This document shows positions 41,001 to 49,490 of a stretch of DNA of 64,000 nt, piece by piece; within the stretch, counting starts at the first letter, position 1; each line of letters opens with the position of its first letter. Under the pieces are notes generated by a model. That model did no database searches. It was not told the origin of the DNA and saw nothing but the letters and a program-made list of their open reading frames with translations. The DNA comes from Bacteroidales bacterium (GTDB lineage Bacteria > Bacteroidota > Bacteroidia > Bacteroidales > UBA932), in contig WRMN01000005.1 in assembly GCA_009777095.1 (NCBI GenBank), positions 1-64,000 of the forward strand, given 5' to 3'. A program made the position numbers and the translations under genes.

Positions 41001-44000
41001 ATTCACCGAAACAGATAGTCGAGGGTGAAGCCGACAGGCTGACCTCAGGCAGCGGATTTACCGTTACCGTAACAGGACTTGCCGAGCCCGAACAGTTATT
41101 GCTGTTGAGCACTGTTACCGAATAGTCGGCAGTGGCTGTCAAGGCGCTTAGCGGATAGGTGTTGACCGTGGTAATTCCCAAGGCGGTTGCGCCCTCGTAC
41201 CATGTATAAGTCATAGCTGCCGTACTTCCATCTAACACCACGGCTGTTAAAGTTGTAGATTCACCGAAACAGACAGTCGAGGGTGAAGCCGACAGGCTAA
41301 CATCAGGCAGCGGATTTACCGTTACCGTAACAGGGCCTGCCGAGCCGAAACAGTCATTGCTGTTAAGCACTATGACCGAATAGTCGGCAGTGGCCGTCAA
41401 GGAGCTTAGTGAATAGGTATTGACCGTGGTAGTTCCCAAGGCGATTGCACCCTCATACCATGTATAGGTCATAGCTGTGGTCGTTCCAGCCGATACCGCA
41501 ACCGTTAAGGTTGTAGATTCACCATAACAGACAGTCGAGGGTGAAGCCGACAGGCTGACATCAGGCAGCGGGTTGACCGTTACTGTAACAGGACTTGAGG
41601 ATCCGAAACAGTCATTGCTGTTGAGCACTGTTACCGAATAGTCGGCAGTGGCTGTCAAGGCGCTTAGCGGATAAGTATTTACAGTAGTAGTTCCTAATTG
41701 GGTTGCACCCTCATACCATGTATAAGTCATAGCCGCTGTACTTCCATCTAAAATGTCGGCTATTAAGGTTGTACTTTCACCGAAGCAAATAGTAGAAGAT
41801 GAAGCCGACAGGCTGACATCAGGCAGCGGGTTGACCGTTACCGTAACAGGGCTTGCCGATCCGGAACAGTCATTGCTGTTGAGCACTGTTACCGAATAGT
41901 CGGCAGTGGCTGTCAAGGCGCTTAGCGGATAGGTGTTGACCGTAGTAGTTCCTAATTGGGTTGTACCCTCATACCAAGTATAAGTCATAGCTGCCGTACT
42001 TCCATCTAAAATGTCGGCTGTTAAGGTTGTGCTTTCACCGAAGCAAATAGTAGAAGATGAGGCTGACAGGCTGACATCAGGCAGCGGATTTACCGTTACC
42101 GTAACAGGACTTGCCGAGCCGACACAGTCATTGCTGTTGAGCACTGTTACCGAATAGTCGGCGGTGGCCGTCAAGGAAGTTAGCGGATAGGTGTTGACCG
42201 TAGTAGTTCCCAAGGCGATTGCGCCCTCATACCAGGTATAAGTCATAGCCGCCGTACTTCCATCTAACACCTCGGCTGTTAATGTTGTACTTTCACCGAA
42301 GCAAATAGTGGACGGTGATGCCGAAAGCCTGACATCGGGAAGCGGATTTACCGTTACCGTTACCGGAGCAGATGCGCCGGAGCAGCCGTTAGTATTGATT
42401 ACGCTCACGGAGTAATTAGCGGTAGCGCTCAAAGCGCTTAGATCGTAGTCGTTTAATGTAGTTGTGCCTATTTGAGCGCCTCCTGCATACCATGTATAAG
42501 TCATGGCTGGAGTGCTTCCGTTTGAGACTGTAGCCGTTAGGGTAGTAGATTCACCATCGCATATAGCGATTGGAGCGACTGACAGGCTAATCTCAGGCAG
42601 GTCATATACTACTACCGTTACCGTTACCGTTACCGGAGCAGAAGTCTCGGAGCAGCCATAGCTGTTGAGTACTTCCACAGAGTAGTCGGCAGTAAGGGTC
42701 AAAGCGCCTAAATCGTAAACATTGACTGTAGTGGTGCCTAATGGCGTAGCTCCTGAAAACCAGGTATAGGTCATGGCCGGAGTGCTTCCGCTTGGTACCG
42801 TAGCCGTTAGGGTAGCAGCCTCACCTCTGCAAACAGCGGACGAAGAAGCTAATAAATCGACTACCGGCCGCGGATTTACCGTTACGGTTACCGGATCGGA
42901 TATCTGCGCACAGCCGTTACTGTTAAGCACTTCCACAGAATAATTAGCGGTAGCGCTCAAAGAGCTTAGATTGTAGTCGTTTAATGTAGTTGTGCCTATT
43001 TGAGCGCTTCCTTCATACCAGGTATAGGTCATAGCAGTAGTAGTGCCGCCCGAGGCGGCAGCTGTTAAGGTAATGGCATCGCCGGAACAGGTGGTAGTTG
43101 ATGAAGCCGAGAGGTTAACCTCCGGCTGCGGATTTACCGCTATTGATACCGTTAGCGTTAGCGGAGCAGAAGAACCTGAACAGCCGTTACTGTTGATTAC
43201 TTCCACGGAATAATTTGCAGACGCCGTTACAGCGCTTAGTTGATAAAGATTGACTGTAGTGCTGCCTAATGTCGTAGTTCCCGCATACCAGGTATAGGTC
43301 ATGGCCGGAGTGCTTCCGCTCAAAACTGTAGCCGTTAGGGTAGCAGGCTGATTCAAGCATACAGCGGGTGACGAAGTGGCTAAATTGACCACAGGCAGCG
43401 GATTCACTGTTAATGTTTCTGAAGCCGATGTCTCGGAACAGCCATTGCTGTTGAGTACTTCCACGAAATAATCGGCTGTTGCAGTTAAGGCGCTTAGCGG
43501 ATAGTTGTTGACAGTGGTAGTTCCCAAGGCGGTTGCGCCCTCATACCAGGTATAGGTCATGGCTGTGGTAGTCCCGCCGGAAACATTGGCTGTTAGGGTA
43601 GCAGGGTCGCCGTAACACACATCGGGTGAAGAAGTGGTTAAACTGACCACAGGCAGTGGATTAACGGTTACCGTTATAGCTGTTGCCGAGCCCGAGCAGC
43701 CATGCTCGTTAAGTACTTCTACCGAATAATTGGCAGTGGCTGTCAAGGCGCTTAGCGGATAGGTATTTACAGTAGTAGTTCCTAATTGGATTGCGTCCTC
43801 GTACCAGGTATAAGTCATAGCCGTAGTACTTCCCTCCAAGACGGTGGCTGTTAAGGTGGTACTTTCGCTGAAACATATAGTGGACGGTGAAGCCGAAAGG
43901 CTGACATTAGGTAGCGGATTGACCGTTACCGTAACAGGCGTTGCAGAGCCCGAACAGTCATTGCTGTTGAGCACTGTTACGGAATAGTCGGCAGTGGCCG

Positions 44001-46857
44001 TCAAGGCGCTTAGCGGATAGGTATTTACTGTAGTAGTTCCTAACTGGATTGCGCCCTCATACCAGGTGTAAGTCATAGCTGCGGTAGTTCCGTCGGAGAC
44101 ATTAGCCGTTAAGGTGGTACTTTCACCGGAGCAAATAGTGGACGGTGAAGCCAAAAGGCTGACCTCAGGCAGCGGATTGACCGTTACCGTAACAGGGCTT
44201 GCAGGGGCGGAACAGCCGTTGTCGTTAACTACCTCTACCGAATAGTCGGCAGTGGCCGTCAAGGCACTTAGCGGATAGGTATTTACAGTAGTCGTTCCTA
44301 ATTGGATTGCGCCCTCATACCATGTATAGGTCATAGCCGTAGTCGTTCCGCCGGAGGTATTAGCGGTTAGGGTGCTACTTTCACCGGAGCAAATAGTGGA
44401 CGGTGAAGCCGAAAGACTGACAATAGGAGGGAGGCTTACCGTTACCGTAACAGGGCCTGCCGAGCCGAAACAGTCATTGCTGTTGAGCACTGTTACCGAA
44501 TAATCGGCAGTGGCCGTCAAAGCGCTTAGCGGATAGGTATTTACAGTAGTCGTTCCTAATTGGATTGCGCCCTCATACCATGTATAGGTCATAGCCGCAG
44601 TACTACCCGCCAATAGCGTAGCTGTTAAAGTTGTACTTTCATTGAAACATATAGAGGAGGGAGAAGCCGAAAGGCTAACAGTCGGCAGCGGATTTATCGT
44701 TAATGCTACCGGAGCGGAAATACCCGGACAGCCATCGCTATTGGTTACTTTTACGGAGTAAGTAGTACCAGTGGTTGAAAGGGTGAGATGATTGGTCGTA
44801 TTGACTGTAGAGTTGCCCAAATCTAAAGCCCCTTCATACCAGGTATAGGTCATGGACGTAGTAGTCCCGCTGGAAACATTAGCCGTAAGGGTAGCAGGCT
44901 CGCCTAAACAGACGGCAGATGAAGCAAGCGATAAATCTACTATAGGCGGCGGATATACTGTAACCACCAAGTTCTGAGTATTACTGCAGGCGCTTGTCAG
45001 CTCATATACGTATGTTACATTTATCGGAGCGGCTGTATTATTGACTAATGTTTCGTTGATGTTTGGCCCGCTTCCTGCACCTGTAGCCGGCGTAATGCCC
45101 GTTACCGCTGCCCGCGACCAACTGAAAGAAGTACCCGAATCGGGGCTTGTTGCAGTATAATTAAGCGCCACACCCGAACAAACGCTTGCCGTAAGTGCTG
45201 AGTTCATAACCGGCGCAGGAGTAATTGTAAGCGTAACCGACGAGGGATTATTTACCGTAACAAATGTCTGATCGGTGCTGCTCAGGGTTATGGTTACGGC
45301 AGAATTATCGGTTCCTGTAGGCGAAGCTGTTACCGTAAAGGTTGCGCCGTTCGACCCCTCCGGTATAGTAACCGAAGAAGGCATGGAAAAAAATTCGGAG
45401 GTAGCTCCTGTATAGGCAAGGTTTACAGTAACATTGTTGGCAGCAGTGATTGTACTCGGATATTGAACGACAAATTGCTGAGAAGACCCTCTACAAACAA
45501 ACTTATGCGTATCGTCCGACAAACTTACGGTTGTGGCAACGGTAAGCACAGCAGGCGTGCCAATAGGAAGGGTTTGCGTCATGTTGCTGATTGAACTGCC
45601 ATCGACCACCCATTGACCGGCGCGCACAATGTTGATAGGAACCGCTACCGTAGCGGATCCCGCTGCGGCAACCGAAGCCCCGGTTAGTTGGTAAAACTCG
45701 TTTCCGGGTGCACAATTTGTAATTCCTCCCGAAAAACCGAAAGAACTACAGCCTCCCGGCCGAATTTGTAAACCGGTATGGTTAACCCGAAAGCCTACAT
45801 TGTTCAAAACCACCGGACTATGGCTCTTGTACTCCAAATCAAGCGTAACGTTATCACCGATATTTGCCGTATGATTTTTTACTCCATTCCAAAAATAATC
45901 CAAATCGCCGTCAAGCGTAGAGGTAAAGGTCAAGCCTGTTCGGATTTCGGTAATTTCTCCGGCCGGAATATTATCGTAACCCACGCCTGTCCCATTATCG
46001 GCGCCTGTCGAAAAAGGACCGAACTGGAACTTATATTGACTATCGCTCCCCGTAGCAGTGCCGTTTCCGGGAGTTGCACCCGGTATATTAAAACAATATC
46101 CCCGATTGTACGGATTAGCGGAATAGCCTCTGTCAAAATCCCGTCCTATCGGAAAAAAAGCAATTAATGCACCATCTCCGGTATTATTGCGTGCGCCCAC
46201 CAAGCGCAAAGACTGCATCTGCGCCGTTGTTAAATACCGGTTAGCTACAATCGGATTATTATTTAAACTGAAAATATCCGGCAGAATGAAGGCATATCCC
46301 GCATCTGACAAATTAACGTAAGTATCCCATCCGTAAGCGAGTGTAATGGGCGTTCCGGTAGGAATATTTCTTGCATCAATGGTTGCGTGTTTGATGAAAT
46401 AATCAGGCGAAGTAGTATTGTACGTGATTTTCAACGTAACCGTAAATGTATTTCCATTATAGGTACCCGTAAACCGCTTGGTCATCTCCTGATTGGCTCC
46501 GATAGTAACAGGCGCGCCTACATCTGCAATAGAATTAAAGGCAGTAATGGCGCCTACCAGAGAAGAACCAGCTAAAGGCATCGTATTCCCCCCTGACGAA
46601 AAGGTAGTATTGCCTATTTTAATAGCAAACAAGTGAGAATTTTCAGCATAAAATTGCTTTCTCCAAGAGTTGTTTAGCCATCGATAGACACAATATCTGC
46701 CGCCGTTAGCTATTCTGATGGATAATAAATTAGCCGGAACAGGAGTAGTCCCCGCCGCAACTCCTAAAGTTACCGGATTATCTGTAACTTGAGCATGCAA
46801 TGATGTAAAAGAAAGCCCAAAAAACAAGATTAACGAAAGGGAGATAATTTTTTTCAT
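38056..46857 (-). CDS. Giant secreted Ig-like repeat protein with gliding-motility-associated (T9SS-type) C-terminal domain
   Basis: 2933 aa; signal peptide MKKIISLSLILFFGLSFTSLHAQ; 22 tandem 86-aa repeats; C-terminus NLFIPVVFSPNNDGVNDHFMKGYRVIIYDRLGRKIFEGDDGWDGTEKDREAPSDAYFYVLRYIDKKGRETHPAGSISLVR. Confidence 0.93.
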   Translation of the reverse strand: MKKIISLSLILFFGLSFTSLHAQVTDNPVTLGVAAGTTPVPANLLSIRIANGGRYCVYRWLNNSWRKQFYAENSHLFAIKIGNTTFSSGGNTMPLAGSSLVGAITAFNSIADVGAPVTIGANQEMTKRFTGTYNGNTFTVTLKITYNTTSPDYFIKHATIDARNIPTGTPITLAYGWDTYVNLSDAGYAFILPDIFSLNNNPIVANRYLTTAQMQSLRLVGARNNTGDGALIAFFPIGRDFDRGYSANPYNRGYCFNIPGATPGNGTATGSDSQYKFQFGPFSTGADNGTGVGYDNIPAGEITEIRTGLTFTSTLDGDLDYFWNGVKNHTANIGDNVTLDLEYKSHSPVVLNNVGFRVNHTGLQIRPGGCSSFGFSGGITNCAPGNEFYQLTGASVAAAGSATVAVPINIVRAGQWVVDGSSISNMTQTLPIGTPAVLTVATTVSLSDDTHKFVCRGSSQQFVVQYPSTITAANNVTVNLAYTGATSEFFSMPSSVTIPEGSNGATFTVTASPTGTDNSAVTITLSSTDQTFVTVNNPSSVTLTITPAPVMNSALTASVCSGVALNYTATSPDSGTSFSWSRAAVTGITPATGAGSGPNINETLVNNTAAPINVTYVYELTSACSNTQNLVVTVYPPPIVDLSLASSAVCLGEPATLTANVSSGTTTSMTYTWYEGALDLGNSTVNTTNHLTLSTTGTTYSVKVTNSDGCPGISAPVALTINPLPTVSLSASPSSICFNESTTLTATLLAGSTAAMTYTWYEGAIQLGTTTVNTYPLSALTATADYSVTVLNSNDCFGSAGPVTVTVSLPPIVSLSASPSTICSGESSTLTANTSGGTTTAMTYTWYEGAIQLGTTTVNTYPLSALTATADYSVEVVNDNGCSAPASPVTVTVNPLPEVSLLASPSTICSGESTTLTANVSDGTTAAMTYTWYEGAIQLGTTTVNTYPLSALTATADYSVTVLNSNDCSGSATPVTVTVNPLPNVSLSASPSTICFSESTTLTATVLEGSTTAMTYTWYEDAIQLGTTTVNTYPLSALTATANYSVEVLNEHGCSGSATAITVTVNPLPVVSLTTSSPDVCYGDPATLTANVSGGTTTAMTYTWYEGATALGTTTVNNYPLSALTATADYFVEVLNSNGCSETSASETLTVNPLPVVNLATSSPAVCLNQPATLTATVLSGSTPAMTYTWYAGTTTLGSTTVNLYQLSAVTASANYSVEVINSNGCSGSSAPLTLTVSIAVNPQPEVNLSASSTTTCSGDAITLTAAASGGTTTAMTYTWYEGSAQIGTTTLNDYNLSSLSATANYSVEVLNSNGCAQISDPVTVTVNPRPVVDLLASSSAVCRGEAATLTATVPSGSTPAMTYTWFSGATPLGTTTVNVYDLGALTLTADYSVEVLNSYGCSETSAPVTVTVTVVVYDLPEISLSVAPIAICDGESTTLTATVSNGSTPAMTYTWYAGGAQIGTTTLNDYDLSALSATANYSVSVINTNGCSGASAPVTVTVNPLPDVRLSASPSTICFGESTTLTAEVLDGSTAAMTYTWYEGAIALGTTTVNTYPLTSLTATADYSVTVLNSNDCVGSASPVTVTVNPLPDVSLSASSSTICFGESTTLTADILDGSTAAMTYTWYEGTTQLGTTTVNTYPLSALTATADYSVTVLNSNDCSGSASPVTVTVNPLPDVSLSASSSTICFGESTTLIADILDGSTAAMTYTWYEGATQLGTTTVNTYPLSALTATADYSVTVLNSNDCFGSSSPVTVTVNPLPDVSLSASPSTVCYGESTTLTVAVSAGTTTAMTYTWYEGAIALGTTTVNTYSLSSLTATADYSVIVLNSNDCFGSAGPVTVTVNPLPDVSLSASPSTVCFGESTTLTAVVLDGSTAAMTYTWYEGATALGITTVNTYPLSALTATADYSVTVLNSNNCSGSASPVTVTVNPLPEVSLSASPSTICFGESTTLTAEVLDGNTAAMTYTWYEGAIALGTTTVNTYQLSALTATADYSVTVLNSNDCFGSSSPVTVTVNPLPIVSLLTSSPDVCYGDPATLTVDVSGGTTTAMTYTWYEGATQLGTTTVNTYPLSSLTVTADYSVTVLNSNGCSETSTPATITVNLLPVVSLSASSTSVCIGESPILTAEVSGGTTTLMYYIWYENTTSMGVTSVDNFYLSAMAATADYYVEVINNNGCIATSASITITANPLPVVDLSVSSATICFGESTTLTAEVSGGTTTVMTYVWYGSAGLLDTTTENTYPISNLEETSNYYVRVTNSDGCLETSEMLQVTVNPLPDVQLSVSSSTICSGESTTLTAEVLDGSTAAMTYTWYEGTNTLGTTTVNTYSLSALTATADYSVTVLNSNDCSDSAGPVTVTVNPLPEVSLSASASTLCSGESTTLTADVLGGSTAAMTYTWYEGATQLGTTTVNTYPLSALTTTADYSVEVLNENGCSGSATVITVTVNPLPEVSLSASYSTICSDESTTLTADILNGNTAAMTYTWYEGAIQLGTTTVNTYPLSSLTATADYSVIVLNSHGCSSSAGPVTVTVNPLPHLVVSPDVAECYGTTLDISATITNISGTLTWYSDPNYTSAIVTANTMTLTPATTTVYYVEAVSEHNCSVRDSVKVTINPLPVLIISNSNICSGESVTVTASTVDDTDVLNWYEDFLQTQFLGTTSFTIASLTTDTTFYVKATSIHHCVSQGSLSISVAQPPELKAMDDLFVCYGTILTLTTDHYDADNITWNVPQTTFSHTSSSSYVITASRQYCPDVQDTVYITVGDLLHLNPTVLPDFERNRYYEQQLQSNADSPFYTIVSGLLPNGMTLHNDGTIKGVCAFGTYDDQIYTFTVEVTDSNGCSVSNDYSLAGNLFIPVVFSPNNDGVNDHFMKGYRVIIYDRLGRKIFEGDDGWDGTEKDREAPSDAYFYVLRYIDKKGRETHPAGSISLVR
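39240..44960 (-). repeat. 258-bp (86-codon) tandem repeat array, 22 copies
   Basis: ataccagg anchors at 39391, 39649 and 39907 are exactly 258 bp apart; 22 (M)TYTWY-type motifs counted in the protein. Confidence 0.95.
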
Positions 46858-47309
46858 CAGTACTCCACTTTTTTATAAATTAAGTAAAACTGCCTGCTTG
46901 CTTGAGTGTATTCTATTTTAAGAAGCTCATTTTCAAATGTATAATTAAACGTGCGCGACTGTTCTTCCCGCATGGTAACAATCAATGTTCCCTCGTTGGC
47001 GGTAAAAGTTCCTTTCAGGCTAACCTCGGGAACAAACTCCGTTTCGGTGCTGTTTACGCCTATTTGGTCGTCAAAAAAATAAAGGGAAGTAAACATGTTT
47101 CTCGGCAGCCTGCTCTTATCGGCCAGCAGTTCCTCTACTGAATATGTTTGGGAAACATCATCTACGGTGATGGTTATTGTTTTAAGTTCCCAAAGTCCTT
47201 CTAAGCGCTCATCACTATGCTGTGCACTTGCCTTGCCGGTTGTAAAACAACAAAGCAGCAAGATACATAGGACCATTATCATTGATTTTCTTTCAGGTTT
47301 GTTTTGCAT
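46857..47309 (-). CDS. Hypothetical exported lipocalin-like protein
   Basis: 150 aa with signal peptide; LEGLWELKTITITVDD; TGATG-type 1-nt stop/start overlap with the giant gene. Confidence 0.65.
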   Translation of the reverse strand: MQNKPERKSMIMVLCILLLCCFTTGKASAQHSDERLEGLWELKTITITVDDVSQTYSVEELLADKSRLPRNMFTSLYFFDDQIGVNSTETEFVPEVSLKGTFTANEGTLIVTMREEQSRTFNYTFENELLKIEYTQASRQFYLIYKKVEY

Positions 47310-47402
47310 CGTTAGTAAGGTTTTTAATTTATATATTGGAACTGTCTTTATATTATCGTACCAAATCTTTACACTATTGCACCTACCTTAAAATAAAGAA
47401 TA

Positions 47403-47410
47403 CAAAGATA
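47403..47410 (-). promoter_or_regulatory. Minus-strand -7 element (CAAAGATA = TATCTTTG)
   Basis: TAnnTTTG on the minus strand, upstream of the 47309 CDS. Confidence 0.45.
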
Positions 47411-47455
47411 ATTAATATTTTATTCATTTCTGATAAAACTCAACTTTATCAACAA

Positions 47456-47505
47456 CTTTTTAACATTTTTTAACACTTCTTAATGATTTTTAACACTTTT
47501 TAACA
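47456..47505. repeat. 10-bp tandem repeat, T-tract plus AACA (5 units)
   Basis: CTTTTTAACA TTTTTTAACA CTTCTTAATG ATTTTTAACA CTTTTTAACA. Confidence 0.9.
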
Positions 47506-47591
47506 ATTCTCACTGTAAGTATTTCTAAAATCCTACAGATTAAAAATGTAATAAATCGTCAATGATCAGTGGTAAACGCCCTCGCAAAGGC

Positions 47592-49103
47592 TCAACAATA
47601 GTGTAACAACTCTTCAATATGCTCCCGCGTATTGCTTAAGCGGGGAACCTTGTTTTGTCCGCCTAATTTGTTGCGGCTTTCCATCCATCTGTAGAAAGCG
47701 CCGGCAGGGGCGGCATGTAATACCAAACGGCGCAAGGTAGTATTTTTAGAACGCTTGGCTTCGTAGTCGGAATTTTCGGCGCAGAGGGCTGCATCTAATA
47801 AATTAGCAAACTCCTCTATATCATTAGGCGCTACGGCAAATTCAATAACCCACTCATGAGCGCCCTTGGCAGTGCTGTCCATGAAAATGGGCGCAACCGT
47901 GTAGTCGGTAATTTGTGTGCCGGTGGCCTCGCAGGCCTTGCGCAAGGCGTTTTCGGCATTATCAATAATCAGCTCTTCGCCGAAAACATTGATAAAGTGG
48001 CGGGTACGGCCGGTGATTTTGATTTTGTGCGGATACAGTGAAGTGAACATTACCGTATCGCCGATAAGGTAGCGCCATAGCCCGCCGGAAGTGCTTATGA
48101 CAATCGCGTAATTTATCCCTTTCTTTGCGGTTTCCATGGTGTCGGGAGTATAGCGGCCTTCTCGGGTTTCTTGGAGTTTTCCAAGGGGAATAAATTCGTA
48201 AAAAGCATCGTTTTCGGGTAAAAGTAGCATGGAGGGGTCGCTCGGCTCGTCCTGAAAAGCAAAAAAACCTTCGGAGGCATTGTAAATATCCATGTAGCGC
48301 ATATCGTCTGAGGGAATAAGCTCGCGGTATTGCTCGCGGTAAGGCGTGAAGCTAATGCCTCCGTGCATGAATAATTCCATCTTAGGCCACAATTCGAGCA
48401 AATTTTTCTTTCCGCTAATTTCCAGTATTCTTTTCATCAACACTAAGTTCCACGAAGGAACGCCTGCGAAAGAGCTTACATTTTGCTTACAGGCTTCGGC
48501 GGCAATGCCTTCCACCTTGGTTTCAAAATCGGCAATGAGCGCGGTTTTCCGCTTGGGCACACGCTTAAATTCGGCGTACCGGGGGGAATTTTGAATCAGA
48601 ACTGCCGAAAGGTCGCCGTAGCGGACGCCGGCAGCCTGCTCGTCGGGTTGGTGGCTGCCGCCGAGCGTTAAGGTTTTACCGTCAAGTAGCTTAGACTTTG
48701 GATAATTATGCAAATAAACACAGATTACATCTTTTGGCCCTTGATAATGGCAACGATGCAGTACTTGCCGACTTACCGGAATGAATTTGCTTTTTCCGGC
48801 TGTGGTGCCGCTTGATTTGGCAAACCAGCGCACAGGCGTGTTCCACAATATATTTTGCTCCCCTTTCAGCATTCGGTTGATATAGGGCACAAGCTCGTCG
48901 TATTCGTGAATGGGCACGCGCTGTTGGAACTCGCCAATACCACCAATGGTATCGAACCGATATTTTTCTCCGAAGAAAGTATGGCCGCCGGCTTCCAATA
49001 AGCGTTCGAAGACCCGCAGTTGGGCAGTCCACGGATTATTCCGATAAGCCTCTATTTGCCGAAAACGCGAAGCGGTAAGCCGACGAATTAATTGAGTAAT
49101 CAT
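47592..49103 (-). CDS. GH3 auxin-responsive-promoter-family protein (acyl-adenylate-forming type)
   Basis: WFAKSSGTTAGKSKFIPVSRQ; GGLWRYLIGDTVMFTSLYPHKIKITGRTRHFINVFGEELI. Confidence 0.92.
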   Translation of the reverse strand: MITQLIRRLTASRFRQIEAYRNNPWTAQLRVFERLLEAGGHTFFGEKYRFDTIGGIGEFQQRVPIHEYDELVPYINRMLKGEQNILWNTPVRWFAKSSGTTAGKSKFIPVSRQVLHRCHYQGPKDVICVYLHNYPKSKLLDGKTLTLGGSHQPDEQAAGVRYGDLSAVLIQNSPRYAEFKRVPKRKTALIADFETKVEGIAAEACKQNVSSFAGVPSWNLVLMKRILEISGKKNLLELWPKMELFMHGGISFTPYREQYRELIPSDDMRYMDIYNASEGFFAFQDEPSDPSMLLLPENDAFYEFIPLGKLQETREGRYTPDTMETAKKGINYAIVISTSGGLWRYLIGDTVMFTSLYPHKIKITGRTRHFINVFGEELIIDNAENALRKACEATGTQITDYTVAPIFMDSTAKGAHEWVIEFAVAPNDIEEFANLLDAALCAENSDYEAKRSKNTTLRRLVLHAAPAGAFYRWMESRNKLGGQNKVPRLSNTREHIEELLHYC

Positions 49104-49436
49104 GTTTAGTTTACGGTTTTATTTCCATATTTTCTAAGGCAAAGGTAGTAACTATTTCTATCATTTGCCAAAAAAGTAGATTTTGTGTAATCTGATTTAT
49201 ATTCATATACCCGATTTTCTTACAGCGCATACACCGACCGGTATAAATACCGGCTTTCCTTGTGTAGCCATAAGCAGAAGATACAATACATAAATGTTTT
49301 TCATATCTAAACGAAATTTCAAGAACGAGTGGAATGGCGGAAAACTCCACCGCAAAGATAAGAAAAATTTTGACTTAATACACAAAACTGATTATGAAAA
49401 TAGTATAAATTTGTATAATCCACAGATAAAAATTAC

Positions 49437-49444
49437 TATCTTTG
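49437..49444 (+). promoter_or_regulatory. Promoter -7 TATCTTTG
   Basis: TAnnTTTG about 45 bp upstream of the first RHS gene start. Confidence 0.5.
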
Positions 49445-49490
49445 CATAGAATTAAAAACTAAGTTATTGTTTTGCAACAAAAAAAGTAGA

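Noticed and set aside
47446-47505. Possible oriC (TTATCAACA DnaA-box-like site next to an AT-rich repeat)
   Set aside because: Only one imperfect DnaA-like box and no origin-type gene neighbourhood; better treated as an upstream regulatory repeat.
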